Source of the DNA: Actinoplanes nipponensis
Lineage (GTDB): Bacteria > Actinomycetota > Actinomycetes > Mycobacteriales > Micromonosporaceae
Assembly (NCBI RefSeq): GCF_016862275.1
Contig: NZ_BOMQ01000008.1
Location: 310,001-374,000 of the forward strand
DNA length: 64,000 nucleotides
Reading direction: 5' to 3'
Below, piece by piece: positions 32,797 to 41,568 of this stretch. The notes under the pieces were generated by a model, which was given only the letters and a program-made list of their open reading frames with translations, had not been told where the DNA came from and ran no database searches. Position numbers and translations under genes: made by a program. Every line of letters starts with the position of its first letter. Position 1 is the first letter of the stretch.

Positions 32797-33091
32797 TCGG
32801 CCTAGCGACCGGCTCCGCGCCGACCTGGGGCCTGCGCGGGGACAGACTGCTGACGGGCTCACGGCATCACGCTCTTCATCGACGGCGGCATTTCGCCACC
32901 CGGACGGGCTGAGAAGCGATCACCGCCGCCCCGGCCTCAGGACCTCGAGCCGTGGGTCGCGAAGTAGAAGATCGCGAAGAGAACGGCCACCGATGCTGCA
33001 GATGCTCGTTCGCGGGGTCGGCGAAGGACGGCAGAGCCGCCTCATGCCCGCGGTATCCAAGGGCGCTCGGATCTCCCGGGCTGCGGCGTCG

Positions 33092-33697
33092 CTACGGCCG
33101 GCTCGGCACCTCGTGATGGGGCGCGGGCGTTCGGACGTTCATGCGTTCACCTGGCCGCGCGAAGATGCTCAGGATCTCGGCTGGTTCGGCGCCCGGGCTG
33201 CCGAACCAGTGCGGCACCCGGGTGTCGAACTCGGCGACCTCTCCCGGTCCGAGCACCCAATCCTGGTCTCCCAGGACAAGGCGCATGTGCCCGGACAGCA
33301 CGTAGATCCACTCGTGGCCGTCATGGCCGCGCGGCTCCGGCTCGACTTTGCCGGTCGGGATGACGATCTTCCATACCTGCAGGCCGTCCGGCTGTCGGGT
33401 CAGGGGGATGACCGCCCTGCCCTTGACCCGGCCGGGCTTGAGCCGGACCCGCGGGTCGCCCACTTCGGGCGCCCCGACGAGATCGTCCAACGGCACCCGG
33501 TAGGCCTGCGACAGGGCCAGGAGCAGTTCCAGGGTGGGCCGTCGCTGCCCGTTCTCCAGCCGCGACAGCGTGCTCTTCGAGATGCCCGTGGTGTCGGCCA
33601 GGTCGGCCAGGGTGATCCGGCGTTGGGTACGGACCCGCTTGAGCCGGGCCCCGACCTGATCGAGCACGCCGGTGATGGCCGCTGACGTGTCATCCAC
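33092..33697 (-). CDS. XRE-family regulator with cupin sensor domain
   Basis: 201 residues. The N-terminal HTH (LKRVRTQRRITLADLADTTG then ISKSTLSRLENGQRRPTLEL) precedes a cupin barrel (about 110-190) with GHDGHEWIYVLSGHMRLVLG. Start GTG 33697. Regulators of this type sense small metabolites and usually control a neighbouring gene. Here a TTTCC-C-GGAAA palindrome lies between it and the divergent flavoprotein gene, the likely target. Confidence 0.87.
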   Translation of the reverse strand: MDDTSAAITGVLDQVGARLKRVRTQRRITLADLADTTGISKSTLSRLENGQRRPTLELLLALSQAYRVPLDDLVGAPEVGDPRVRLKPGRVKGRAVIPLTRQPDGLQVWKIVIPTGKVEPEPRGHDGHEWIYVLSGHMRLVLGDQDWVLGPGEVAEFDTRVPHWFGSPGAEPAEILSIFARPGERMNVRTPAPHHEVPSRP

Positions 33698-33715
33698 GCC
33701 CTCATCCCACTCTGA

Positions 33716-33726
33716 TTTCCCGGAAA
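33716..33726. promoter_or_regulatory. Candidate operator of the XRE-cupin regulator
   Basis: The short palindrome TTTCCCGGAAA sits 19 bases before the regulator start and about 49 bases before the divergent flavoprotein start. Confidence 0.45.
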
Positions 33727-33774
33727 CGGCAACATTCGTTGGCGCGCGATCCGTCGGGGTCCACCGTGATGGTC

Positions 33775-34698
33775 ATGAGTCAGTACGACGTAGCCATCAT
33801 CGGGGGCGGGGCCGCCGGGTTGTCCGCAGCCCTGGTCCTGTCGCGGGCCCGCCGCCGGATCGCCGTGATCGACGCCGGCAAGCCCCGCAACGCCCCCGCC
33901 ACTCACATGTACGGCTATCTGTCCCGCGACGGCCTCCCACCCCGCGAACTCCTCAGGCAGGGTCGGGAAGAGGTTCGGCGCTACGGCGGAGAGATCCTCG
34001 ACGGGACGGTGACCGGCCTGGCGTCGGACGGGCGCGGCGGGTTCGCGGTCAGCCTCGCCGACGGACAGCCGATCTCGGCGCGCCGGCTGCTGATCACGTC
34101 CGGCCTGCGGGACGAGTTGCCGGACCTGCCGGGGCTGAACGAGCGGTGGGCCCGCGACGTGCTCCACTGCCCCTACTGTCACGGGCACGAGGTCCGCGAT
34201 CGCCGGCTCGGCGTCATCGGTGGCACGGCGGGCTCGGTACGGTACGCGCAGATCGTCCGGCAGTGGACCGACGATCTTATCTATTTCACCGGCCCCGGAA
34301 CCCTCACCCCCGTCGAGCGGACCGAGCTGACCGCCCGCGGCATCGGCATCGTCGAGGGCGCCATCGACCGGCTGGTCATCGCCGACGACCAGCTGCGCGG
34401 CGTCCAGTTGCACGACGGTTGTGTCGTGGCCCGCGACGCGTTGTTCGTACCGCCTCGCTTCGTTCCGAACAACCGCCTGCTGACCGGGCTCGGCTGCGAC
34501 GTCGATGGCGGTGGCTGGGTCACCGTGGACGCCACGGGCGGCACCAGCGTCGCCGGAGTCTGGGCTGCCGGCAACGTCGTCGACCCACGCGCCCAAGTCA
34601 TCACCGCCGCCGGCGCCGGCTCCGCGGCTGCCATCGCTCTGAACGCCGACCTCGTCGACGAGGACGTCCGCACAGCCGTCCAGCGCCACCAGCCCTGA
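33775..34698 (+). CDS. Thioredoxin reductase-like FAD/NAD(P) oxidoreductase with CPYC site
   Basis: 307 residues, the size of low-molecular-weight thioredoxin reductases. The FAD site is IIGGGGAAGLSAAL-like at 8-20. The redox motif is Cys132-Pro-Tyr-Cys135 in VLHCPYCHGHEV, rather than the CATC of TrxB; this variant occurs in a group of uncharacterised disulfide reductases. Start ATG 33775, with upstream in-frame codons to 33739 less likely. It should shuttle electrons from NAD(P)H to a protein or small-molecule disulfide. Divergent from its probable XRE-cupin regulator. Confidence 0.87.
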   Translation: MSQYDVAIIGGGAAGLSAALVLSRARRRIAVIDAGKPRNAPATHMYGYLSRDGLPPRELLRQGREEVRRYGGEILDGTVTGLASDGRGGFAVSLADGQPISARRLLITSGLRDELPDLPGLNERWARDVLHCPYCHGHEVRDRRLGVIGGTAGSVRYAQIVRQWTDDLIYFTGPGTLTPVERTELTARGIGIVEGAIDRLVIADDQLRGVQLHDGCVVARDALFVPPRFVPNNRLLTGLGCDVDGGGWVTVDATGGTSVAGVWAAGNVVDPRAQVITAAGAGSAAAIALNADLVDEDVRTAVQRHQP

Positions 34699-34731
34699 CC
34701 CAGCCACGAACCTCTACGCCAAGGAGTCACC

Positions 34732-34992
34732 ATGGCCCACCCGACGTCGCAATCCCGGCCCGCCGTAGTCCCACCACCGACCAAGCACCAGCTGGCCCTC
34801 ATGATCTGGCTGGCCGTTTTCCCCACCCTCATCGTGCTGAACCTCGCCCTCGACGACTGGCTCAGCACGCTCGCCCCCGTGCTGCGCACCTTCGTTCTGG
34901 TCACCATCGCGGTGCCGATCGTCATCTACGGGCTGATGCCGCGGCTGCACAAACTCCGCGGCAGGCTGCTGAACCGCCTCGCGAGCCGCTGA
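34732..34992 (+). CDS. Small two-helix membrane protein
   Basis: 86 residues; ATG 34732 follows AAGGAG. Two hydrophobic helices (LALMIWLAVFPTLIVLNLAL and FVLVTIAVPIVIYGL) and a basic C-terminus. The pattern resembles the C-terminal membrane hairpin found on some antibiotic-biosynthesis monooxygenase (ABM) proteins, here without the ABM domain. It follows the flavoprotein gene by 33 bases and probably shares its transcript. Confidence 0.7.
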   Translation: MAHPTSQSRPAVVPPPTKHQLALMIWLAVFPTLIVLNLALDDWLSTLAPVLRTFVLVTIAVPIVIYGLMPRLHKLRGRLLNRLASR

Positions 34993-35109
34993 GCCGGTGG
35001 CGCCGCCGCCGGCAGCTGTCGTTCGGCGTCCGTCTCATCGTGAACAGCCGGTCTCAGCCGGCTCGCAAGGGAACTCGTCCAGCCGCCCGCCGACGGGCGA
35101 AGCCGGTGG

Positions 35110-35973
35110 TCATGCGCAGACGAGACTGATCTTCTTGGCAGTCAGGACATCCGTAGCACCATCGACGGCGTCGTCCTCAGCCTCATCCTCATCCTCACCG
35201 TGATTCTCATCGTCGCCGTCTTCGTCGGCTTCGAGTTTGTGGACCTGCTGCCCGGTGATGAGGTCCGTGATCGAGGCGGGGTCGGTGCAGGCGGCGGAGC
35301 GCTGGTACCAGCGGATCTCGGTGTCGTCGGTGACGGTGACCGTGACGGTCGTACCGGATGCGCTGGCCACGGTCAACTCCCCGGTGGTGGGGTCGAAATC
35401 GGTGACGGTGCCGGCATGGTCCCGGCCGTCGGGGATGCCGTTGCCGTCGCTGTCGGACTCTCGCGGGTCGTCGCCGTCGTCGAACTCGTCGCGGTCGTCG
35501 ACGCCGTCGCCGTCGAAGTCCTCGTCGCCGTCGGAGACGCCGTCACCGTCGCTGTCAGCGCTGCGGGGGAGGTAGCCGAGGTCGTACTCCTGCACGTTGC
35601 TCAGCTCGTCGGCGTCGAGATCCGTGTCGGCGTCGTCGCGCAACGGGTTGATCCGCTGGGTGACCTCCCAACCGTCGGGCATGCCGTCCCGATCGGTGTC
35701 GGCCCGACGCGGGTTGGTCCGCACCCGGTACTCGCGCAGGTTGCTCAGTCCGTCGCGGTCACGGTCGGCCTTGGCGTCGTTCCGGCGGGGGTTCAGCCCG
35801 TTGGCCCTTTCCCAGGAGTCGAGCATGCCGTCATGGTCGCTGTCACGCACCGCCGGCGCGGCGGGCTTGGGCTTGTGTCCCCTGGCGGCCATGGCGGCGC
35901 CCGACATGGACAGAGTGGTCAGGGTGGCAGCGGCCGCGGCGGCGACAATGCGCAAGTTCCGGTGGCGGTTCAT
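35110..35973 (-). CDS. Secreted thrombospondin type-3-like calcium-binding repeat protein
   Basis: 287 residues. A signal peptide (about 1-30, ending AMAA) is followed by about six Asp-rich TSP3/dockerin-like calcium loops (DSDHDGMLDSWERANGLNP, DRDRDGLSNLREY, DTDRDGMPDGWEV, DSDGDGVSDGDEDFDGDG). A beta domain of about 60 residues with a C-terminal Cys pair comes next. A very acidic run of Glu/Asp/Gly precedes the end. It should be an extracellular calcium-binding structural or adhesive protein. GAGGA lies upstream of ATG 35973. Confidence 0.85.
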   Translation of the reverse strand: MNRHRNLRIVAAAAAATLTTLSMSGAAMAARGHKPKPAAPAVRDSDHDGMLDSWERANGLNPRRNDAKADRDRDGLSNLREYRVRTNPRRADTDRDGMPDGWEVTQRINPLRDDADTDLDADELSNVQEYDLGYLPRSADSDGDGVSDGDEDFDGDGVDDRDEFDDGDDPRESDSDGNGIPDGRDHAGTVTDFDPTTGELTVASASGTTVTVTVTDDTEIRWYQRSAACTDPASITDLITGQQVHKLEADEDGDDENHGEDEDEAEDDAVDGATDVLTAKKISLVCA

Positions 35974-36391
35974 GTGGGGGCGTCCTCTTCTCGCGGCCTA
36001 CCCGGAAGCGAACCCGCATCCGACGGCATCACCAGGAGTGATCACCGTAGGACGCCAGGCCACCGCAAGATGATCTTGGAGCGGATGGCTACCGGACCGC
36101 ACCCGTTCCGACACCGCGCCGGCCGCAAGGCGGTCGAGACCTGCGCCTCGAGGTAGCTGTCCTGCCGGCGGTCGACGACGAAGGGAGGGCCGCGCAACGC
36201 CCGGCCTACTGAAACCGCCGACCGGCCGAGAAACTTCTCGAGAAAGTGTTACGCGAGCCGATGCCGCATTCCCTGCAAGTCGGTGATGACCAAGGGGGGC
36301 ATCGGGGTGTTCTTCGCTTGACTACCGCGCCGCATTCGGTAACGCTTTGTTCGATGAACGTCAATGTGTAATCGACGGTGAGGGGCCTGTG
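35974..36391. other. Intergenic region upstream of the GH44 gene
   Basis: 418 bases without a supported gene. It holds the divergent 5' regions of the TSP3 protein and of the GH44 cellulase, the palindromic operator candidate at 36227-36244 and a possible TTGACT (36318-36323)/TAACGC promoter pair, which is weak. Confidence 0.5.
36227..36244. promoter_or_regulatory. Candidate operator upstream of the cellulase
   Basis: CGAGAA-AC-TTCTCG, with a second overlapping palindrome TTCTCGAGAA, about 150 bases before the GH44 start. It resembles operators of LacI-type polysaccharide regulators, but the cognate regulator is not identified. Confidence 0.4.
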
Positions 36392-38044
36392 ATGCATTCT
36401 CGACGACAGCGGGGACCACGACGGGCCACGGCCGCCGGGATGACTCTGTCGCTGGTGGCCACGGCGCTGGCCATCCAGGGAGTCCCGGCCTCGGCCGAGG
36501 CGGCCGCCGCCGCGCTCTCGCTGACGGTCGACGCGTCCGCCGCACGGCACAGGATCAGCCCGGACATCTACGGGCTGAACGGGGCCGAGTCGGCCTTCGC
36601 CACCGAGATCGGCCTGCCGGTGGCCCGCTGGGGTGGCAACGCCAGCAGCCGCTACAACTTCAAGAACCACACCTACAACACCGGCAGCGACTGGTACTTC
36701 GAGAACATCGTCGCCGGGCCGGAGAACACCGTGGAGGCGTTCGTCGAGACGAACCGGGCCCGGGGCGCCAAGCAGATCGTCGCCGTGCCGATGGTCGGCT
36801 GGGTGGCCAAGGACTCGCCGTCGCAGCACCCGTTCGCCTGCGGGTTCCCGGCGACGCGATTCCCGCAGCAGGACAGCTTCGATCAGTGGGATCCCAACTG
36901 CGGCAACGGGCGGCTCAACGACACGAACCTCACCGGGGCCGACCCCACCGACACCTCCGTTCCCGTGGACGCCTCGTTCGACGGCGAGATGGTGACCCAC
37001 CTGGTGAGCCGGTACGGCCCGGCGGCGCAGGGCGGCGTGAAGATCTACGAGCTCGACAACGAGCCGGTGCTGTGGGCCTCGACCCACCGGGACGTGCACC
37101 CCGAGCTGGTGTCCTACGACGAGCTGGGCACCAAGGGAACGGCGACCGCCGCCGCCATCAAGAAGGCCGACCCGACCGCGGCCGTCCTCGGCCCGTCGGG
37201 CTGGGGCTACTGCGAATGGATCTCCTCCGGGGTGGACGGGTGCGGGCCCGGCGCCGACGCCGCCGCGCACGGCGGGCTCAACCTCTCGCAGTGGTACCTC
37301 AAGAACATGAAGGACTACAGCGACGCCCACGGCGGCCGGCGCTTCCTGCACTACTTCGACCAGCACTTCTACCCGCAGATCGGCGGCGGCACCGACGCTG
37401 AGGCCAACGCCCTGCGGCTGCGGTCCACCCGGTCGCTGTGGGACCCGACCTACGTCGAGGAGTCCTGGATCGGCCCCAGCGGCGTGAACGCGCCGCCGCT
37501 GCAGTTCATCCGGACGATGAAGTCCTGGGTCGCCGCGTACTACCCGGGCACCAGGACCGCCATCACCGAGTACAACTTCGGCGCGCTGGACCACATCAAC
37601 GGCGCGCTGACGCAGGCCGAGGTCCTGGGCATCTTCGGGCGTGAGGGCCTGGATCTGGCCACCATGTGGGGCGAGCCGCAGCCGACGCAGCCGGGCGCCT
37701 TCGCGTTCCGGATGTACCGCAACTACGACGGGGCGGGCGGCCGGTTCGGCGACGTCAGCGTCTCGGCGACCAGCAGCGACCAGGGGCAGCTGTCGGTGTA
37801 CGCCGCCCAGCGCTCGTCGGACAAGGCGCTGACCCTGATGGTGGTCAACAAGACCGCCGAAGCCCTGAGCCCGACGCTGTCGATCACCGGCTTCAACCGC
37901 GGCAACGTGGCGCAGCGCTACACCTACAGCGCGGCCGACCTGACCTCGATCGTCCGCGGCGACGACGTGGCCGCCACGCAGGGCGTCATCGAGGCGACCT
38001 ACCCGGCGAACTCCATCACCCTGCTGGTCCTGCCCCGACGGTGA
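36392..38044 (+). CDS. Secreted GH44 endoglucanase
   Basis: 550 residues. A signal peptide (about 1-36) is followed by a GH44 catalytic barrel and beta-sandwich: LPVARWGGNASSRYNFKNHT, the acid/base Glu224 in YELDNEPVLW, the nucleophile Glu393 in AITEYNFG, and a C-terminal sandwich ending NSITLLVLP. Length matches GH44 catalytic modules, but no cellulose-binding module is attached. It should cut beta-1,4-glucan or xyloglucan outside the cell. GAGGGG precedes ATG 36392. It converges with the TIR-WD40 gene (13-base gap). Confidence 0.88.
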   Translation: MHSRRQRGPRRATAAGMTLSLVATALAIQGVPASAEAAAAALSLTVDASAARHRISPDIYGLNGAESAFATEIGLPVARWGGNASSRYNFKNHTYNTGSDWYFENIVAGPENTVEAFVETNRARGAKQIVAVPMVGWVAKDSPSQHPFACGFPATRFPQQDSFDQWDPNCGNGRLNDTNLTGADPTDTSVPVDASFDGEMVTHLVSRYGPAAQGGVKIYELDNEPVLWASTHRDVHPELVSYDELGTKGTATAAAIKKADPTAAVLGPSGWGYCEWISSGVDGCGPGADAAAHGGLNLSQWYLKNMKDYSDAHGGRRFLHYFDQHFYPQIGGGTDAEANALRLRSTRSLWDPTYVEESWIGPSGVNAPPLQFIRTMKSWVAAYYPGTRTAITEYNFGALDHINGALTQAEVLGIFGREGLDLATMWGEPQPTQPGAFAFRMYRNYDGAGGRFGDVSVSATSSDQGQLSVYAAQRSSDKALTLMVVNKTAEALSPTLSITGFNRGNVAQRYTYSAADLTSIVRGDDVAATQGVIEATYPANSITLLVLPRR

Positions 38045-38057
38045 GGCCGGACCTCGC

Positions 38058-41000
38058 TCACCTGCCCTGACAGGTCTCCTCGTACGGCACGTCGGGCACG
38101 TGGCGCGCCCATTCGGCCGGGGTCAGGCCCCCGGTGACGGCACAGGCGCGCTCGATCACGTGCCCGCGGAGATCGTTGAGGTGCGTCAGGTCCCACACGT
38201 TGGCGGAGCGGCGCGAACCGGCGGCCAGGCTGTTCCCGTCGGCGCCGAAGGCCATCGTCGACGTCGAGCCGACCTTGCCGTCGAGCTGGACCAGGCGGCG
38301 GGGGTTGCTGCGGTCGGTCAGGTCCCACAGCAGGATGGCGCCGTCCGGACCGCTGTTGATCAGCGTACGACCGTCCGGGCTGAGCGTCACCGCGCCCGAC
38401 GACCCGGAGTCGCCGACGATCTGGGCGACCTGGCGGGGACGGTGGCGGTCGGTCGTGTCCCACAGCAGCACGACCCCGTACGAGCCGGCGGTGGCCAACG
38501 TCCGCCCGTCCGCGTTCAGCGCCAGCTCGTCGAGGGCGCCGGTGGAGTCGCTGAGCAGGGCCGCCTTCCGGGGCGCGGCGGGCCTGCTCAGGTCCCACAG
38601 CTGGACATTGAGGCCGTTGCCGGCGGCCAGTGTCCGGCCGTCGGCGCTGAGGACCATCGACTGCATCCCGCTGTCCACCCCGGCGAAGCGGGCCAGCCGG
38701 CGCGGTGCGCGGTGGTCGGCGACGTTCCAGAGCTCCACCGTTCCGTCGTCGAGGCCCACCCCGAGCAGCCGGCCGTCCCGGCTGAGCGCCGACGCGGCCA
38801 CCGAGTTCGTGCCCTCGGTCATCGAGACGACGGGCCGGCCGACGGAGAGGTCGGCGGTGTCCCACAGCCGCACGACGTCGGTGCTGCTGGTGATGACGGT
38901 GCGCCCGTCGGCGCTGAGCGCGACCGCGTCCAACGAGTCGAGGTGGCCCTCCAGCCGGCCCAGCAGGCGCGGCCCGGCGGGCCGGGAGAGGTCCCACACC
39001 TGCGCGGTGCCGTCGTACGCTCCCGTGACGAAGGTCCGCCCGTCGGCGCTGAGGGCGACTCCGCTCACCTCGTCGTCGTGGCCGGCGACCTCGGCGACGC
39101 GCCGCGGGCCGGTGCGGTCGGACAGGTCCCACAACTGCCCGGTGTGGTTGCGGCCCTCCATGGCCAGCGTCTGTCCGTCGGCGCTGAGGGCGACCGCGTT
39201 CACCGGCCCGGAGTAGTCGGTGAGCTGGGCGATCCGTTCGGGCCGGTCGGGGCGGGTCAGGTCCCACCCCAGTACGGCGTGGTTGACGTAGCTGGACACG
39301 AGGGTGTGCCCGTCGGCGCTGAGCGCGATCGCGTTCACCCAGCCGGTGCCGTCGGTGAGCTGGGCGACGCGGCGGGCCTGGCCGCGGTCACTGAGGTCCC
39401 AGACCGAGACGGGAAGGCTCTGCCGGCTGACCGCGAGCGTCCGTCCGTCCGCGCTGAGCGCCAGGTCGGCCGTCGCGTGCGTGAGCTCGGCCAGCAGGCC
39501 CAGGCGGCGCGGGTTGCCGCGGTCGCCCAGGTCCCACACCACGGTGCCGTTCCACGAGCTGGTCACCAGGGTGCGCGCGTCGGCGCTCAGGGCCAGGTCG
39601 GACATCTGCGCGTCGTCCTCGGCCAGGCGGCTGCGGCGCAGCGGGTGAGCGGGATCGGCCAGGTCGTACACCAGCGCGGAGCCGTCGGCGCTGCCGCTGA
39701 CCAGCGTGCGCCCGTCGGCGCTGAGCGCCACCGTGTTCACGGCGTCGGTGTGCTCGGTGAGCCGGGCCAAGCGGCGGGGGTGCCGGCGGTCGCCGAGGTC
39801 CCACAGCAGGACGGTCCCGTCCGCGCTGCCCGCGGCCAGGATCGTGGCGTCCGCGCTGAGCGCGACGCCCTCCACCGTGCCGGTGAAGCCGGTGAGCCGG
39901 GCCAGGCCCTGCGGGGTGTCGCGGTCCGGCAGACCCCACAGCCGTACGGTGCGGTCGGCGCTCCCGGTCACCAGCAGGCGCCGGTCGGCGCTGAACGCCG
40001 TCGCCGTCAGCGATCCCGTGTGGCCGGCGAAGGTCCCCGCGTAGCGCGTTGCGGCCAGCGTGGTGGCCAGCCCGGCCTCGGCCCGGTCGCCCGGGTGCAG
40101 CTGCGCCGCCGCGAGACCGAGCAGGGTCGCCGTACGCGGATCCTGTTGCCGGACCGAGTCGGCCTGGCTGATCAGACGCTGGCTGACGCCGATCCGCTGT
40201 TGGGTGCGGGCCGCCTGCCCCTGCCGCCGCGCCTCGGCGGCGGCCTCGGCCGCCCGGCGCCGCTGCTCGGCGGCGAGCGACCGCTGGCGTCCGGCCTCCA
40301 CCGCGGCGCGGTCGGCCCGGGTCTGCTGCCGATCGGCGGCCTCGCGTTGCTGCTCGGCCTCGGCGGCGGCGTCCACCGCCTTGCGCTCCTGCTCGGCGGC
40401 GAGGGACCGCTGGCGTCCGGCCTCCACCGCGGCGCGGTCGGCCCGGGTCTGCTGCCGGTCCGCCTCGGCGGCGGCCTTCTCGGCCTCGCTCAGCTGCCGG
40501 TCGGCGTCCTGGGTGGCCTCCTGGGCCCGGCGCTGCTCGTCCCCGGCGATCTGCTGCTGGCGTCGCGCTTCGGCCGCGTAGGCCGAAGCGGAGTCGCGAT
40601 GCCGGTCGGCCAGCTGCTGCTGCCGCGACGCCTCGACCGCGGCGGCGGCCGCCGTACGCGCGTTGCGTACCGCGACGGCGCCGGTGCCCGCGGCCAGCAT
40701 GAGGAGCACGCCGATGACCGCGAGCACCCCGCGGCGCAGCCGGATCACCCGGCGGTGCCGGGCCACGTCCTCGCTGTCCAGGTCCTCCTTGCTCATGCCG
40801 TGCATGGAGGCGGCCAGCTCGGCGACGGCCTCGCGGAACCGGCCGTGGTCCAGGCCGAGCTCGCTCTCCGAGCGGGCCCAGCGCAGGTCGAGATGACGCG
40901 GCTCCTCGCGGAACACGCCGCGCAGGGCGGGCGGTACGGCCGTCGACCGCTCCCAGTCGAAGTCGCCTCGGGCGGTGTCCCACACCCATTCCCCGGACGT

Positions 41001-41303
41001 CACGACGGGGAGCAGCCGGTCCACCGGGTGCTGGGCCAGCCAGGCCTCGATCTCCTGGTTGACCCAGGTGGACTCCGCCGCCTCCGGGCAGGCCAGCAGG
41101 ACGAAGTGCTGCGATCCGGCCAGGGCGTGCTGGATCGACGACCACAGCGCCGGGCTGACCCCGAGGCCGGTCTGGTCGCGGAACACCTCCAGCGCCCGCC
41201 GCCGGTGCCACGGGCGGGCCAGCCGTTGCAGACCGCGCTGCAACGTCGGTGCGAGGGCACCGTCGGCCGCATGGCTGTAGGAGATGAAAGCGTCATAAGC
41301 CAT
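38058..41303 (-). CDS. TIR domain / coiled coil / double WD40 propeller protein
   Basis: 1081 residues. The TIR domain is at 1-150 (YDAFISYSHAADG, candidate catalytic Glu84 in WVNQEIEAWL). A helix at about 192-213 suggests membrane anchoring. A long Ala/Gln/Arg-rich coiled coil at about 215-375 includes a near-perfect 42-residue-period repeat. Fourteen WD40-like units (ALSADGRTLV...LWDL) then fill about 420-1050, enough for two seven-bladed propellers. A tail ending CQGR follows. Such proteins are widespread in actinomycetes; a role as NAD-cleaving sensor or scaffold in defence or signalling is plausible but unproven. No obvious partner gene. Confidence 0.85.
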   Translation of the reverse strand: MAYDAFISYSHAADGALAPTLQRGLQRLARPWHRRRALEVFRDQTGLGVSPALWSSIQHALAGSQHFVLLACPEAAESTWVNQEIEAWLAQHPVDRLLPVVTSGEWVWDTARGDFDWERSTAVPPALRGVFREEPRHLDLRWARSESELGLDHGRFREAVAELAASMHGMSKEDLDSEDVARHRRVIRLRRGVLAVIGVLLMLAAGTGAVAVRNARTAAAAAVEASRQQQLADRHRDSASAYAAEARRQQQIAGDEQRRAQEATQDADRQLSEAEKAAAEADRQQTRADRAAVEAGRQRSLAAEQERKAVDAAAEAEQQREAADRQQTRADRAAVEAGRQRSLAAEQRRRAAEAAAEARRQGQAARTQQRIGVSQRLISQADSVRQQDPRTATLLGLAAAQLHPGDRAEAGLATTLAATRYAGTFAGHTGSLTATAFSADRRLLVTGSADRTVRLWGLPDRDTPQGLARLTGFTGTVEGVALSADATILAAGSADGTVLLWDLGDRRHPRRLARLTEHTDAVNTVALSADGRTLVSGSADGSALVYDLADPAHPLRRSRLAEDDAQMSDLALSADARTLVTSSWNGTVVWDLGDRGNPRRLGLLAELTHATADLALSADGRTLAVSRQSLPVSVWDLSDRGQARRVAQLTDGTGWVNAIALSADGHTLVSSYVNHAVLGWDLTRPDRPERIAQLTDYSGPVNAVALSADGQTLAMEGRNHTGQLWDLSDRTGPRRVAEVAGHDDEVSGVALSADGRTFVTGAYDGTAQVWDLSRPAGPRLLGRLEGHLDSLDAVALSADGRTVITSSTDVVRLWDTADLSVGRPVVSMTEGTNSVAASALSRDGRLLGVGLDDGTVELWNVADHRAPRRLARFAGVDSGMQSMVLSADGRTLAAGNGLNVQLWDLSRPAAPRKAALLSDSTGALDELALNADGRTLATAGSYGVVLLWDTTDRHRPRQVAQIVGDSGSSGAVTLSPDGRTLINSGPDGAILLWDLTDRSNPRRLVQLDGKVGSTSTMAFGADGNSLAAGSRRSANVWDLTHLNDLRGHVIERACAVTGGLTPAEWARHVPDVPYEETCQGR
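40263..40457. repeat. Duplicated coiled-coil segment within the TIR-WD40 gene
   Basis: A 69-base unit at 40263-40331 recurs at 40389-40457 with one mismatch, giving a period of 126 bases (42 codons). The near identity suggests a recent in-frame duplication of the helical region. Confidence 0.85.
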
Positions 41304-41568
41304 GTCGAGGCCCTTCCCCGTCGCAAGGTCGCGCCAGATTGTGCCGCAGCACCGTGGCGTACGTCGATGCCACGCTGGTCACCGGCTGGAGGCCGCGCTG
41401 GTCGGCGCGATGAACCGTGCAGGGGACCAACCGCCGTCCATATGTATCCGCGCATGAATCCCTGAACACTTTTAAGTTCTCTTATGTGGACTGGACGCTG
41501 CCGCCAGGTCGCCCCAGAGTGTTCGCAAACGGTCGGCCTCGTGCCGGCAATTCAAGAAGGGTACGAAA

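Noticed and set aside
35437..35570. Short GTCG-type repeats as a CRISPR or DNA repeat array
   Set aside because: They encode successive Asp-Gly-Asp calcium loops and lack constant spacers.
35200..36156. Val/Gly-rich frame opposite the TSP3 protein
   Set aside because: Regularity comes from the Asp-rich calcium loops on the other strand.
38100..41465. 1121-codon frame opposite the TIR-WD40 gene
   Set aside because: Antisense shadow caused by high GC and repeat codons; no domain, no ribosome-binding site.
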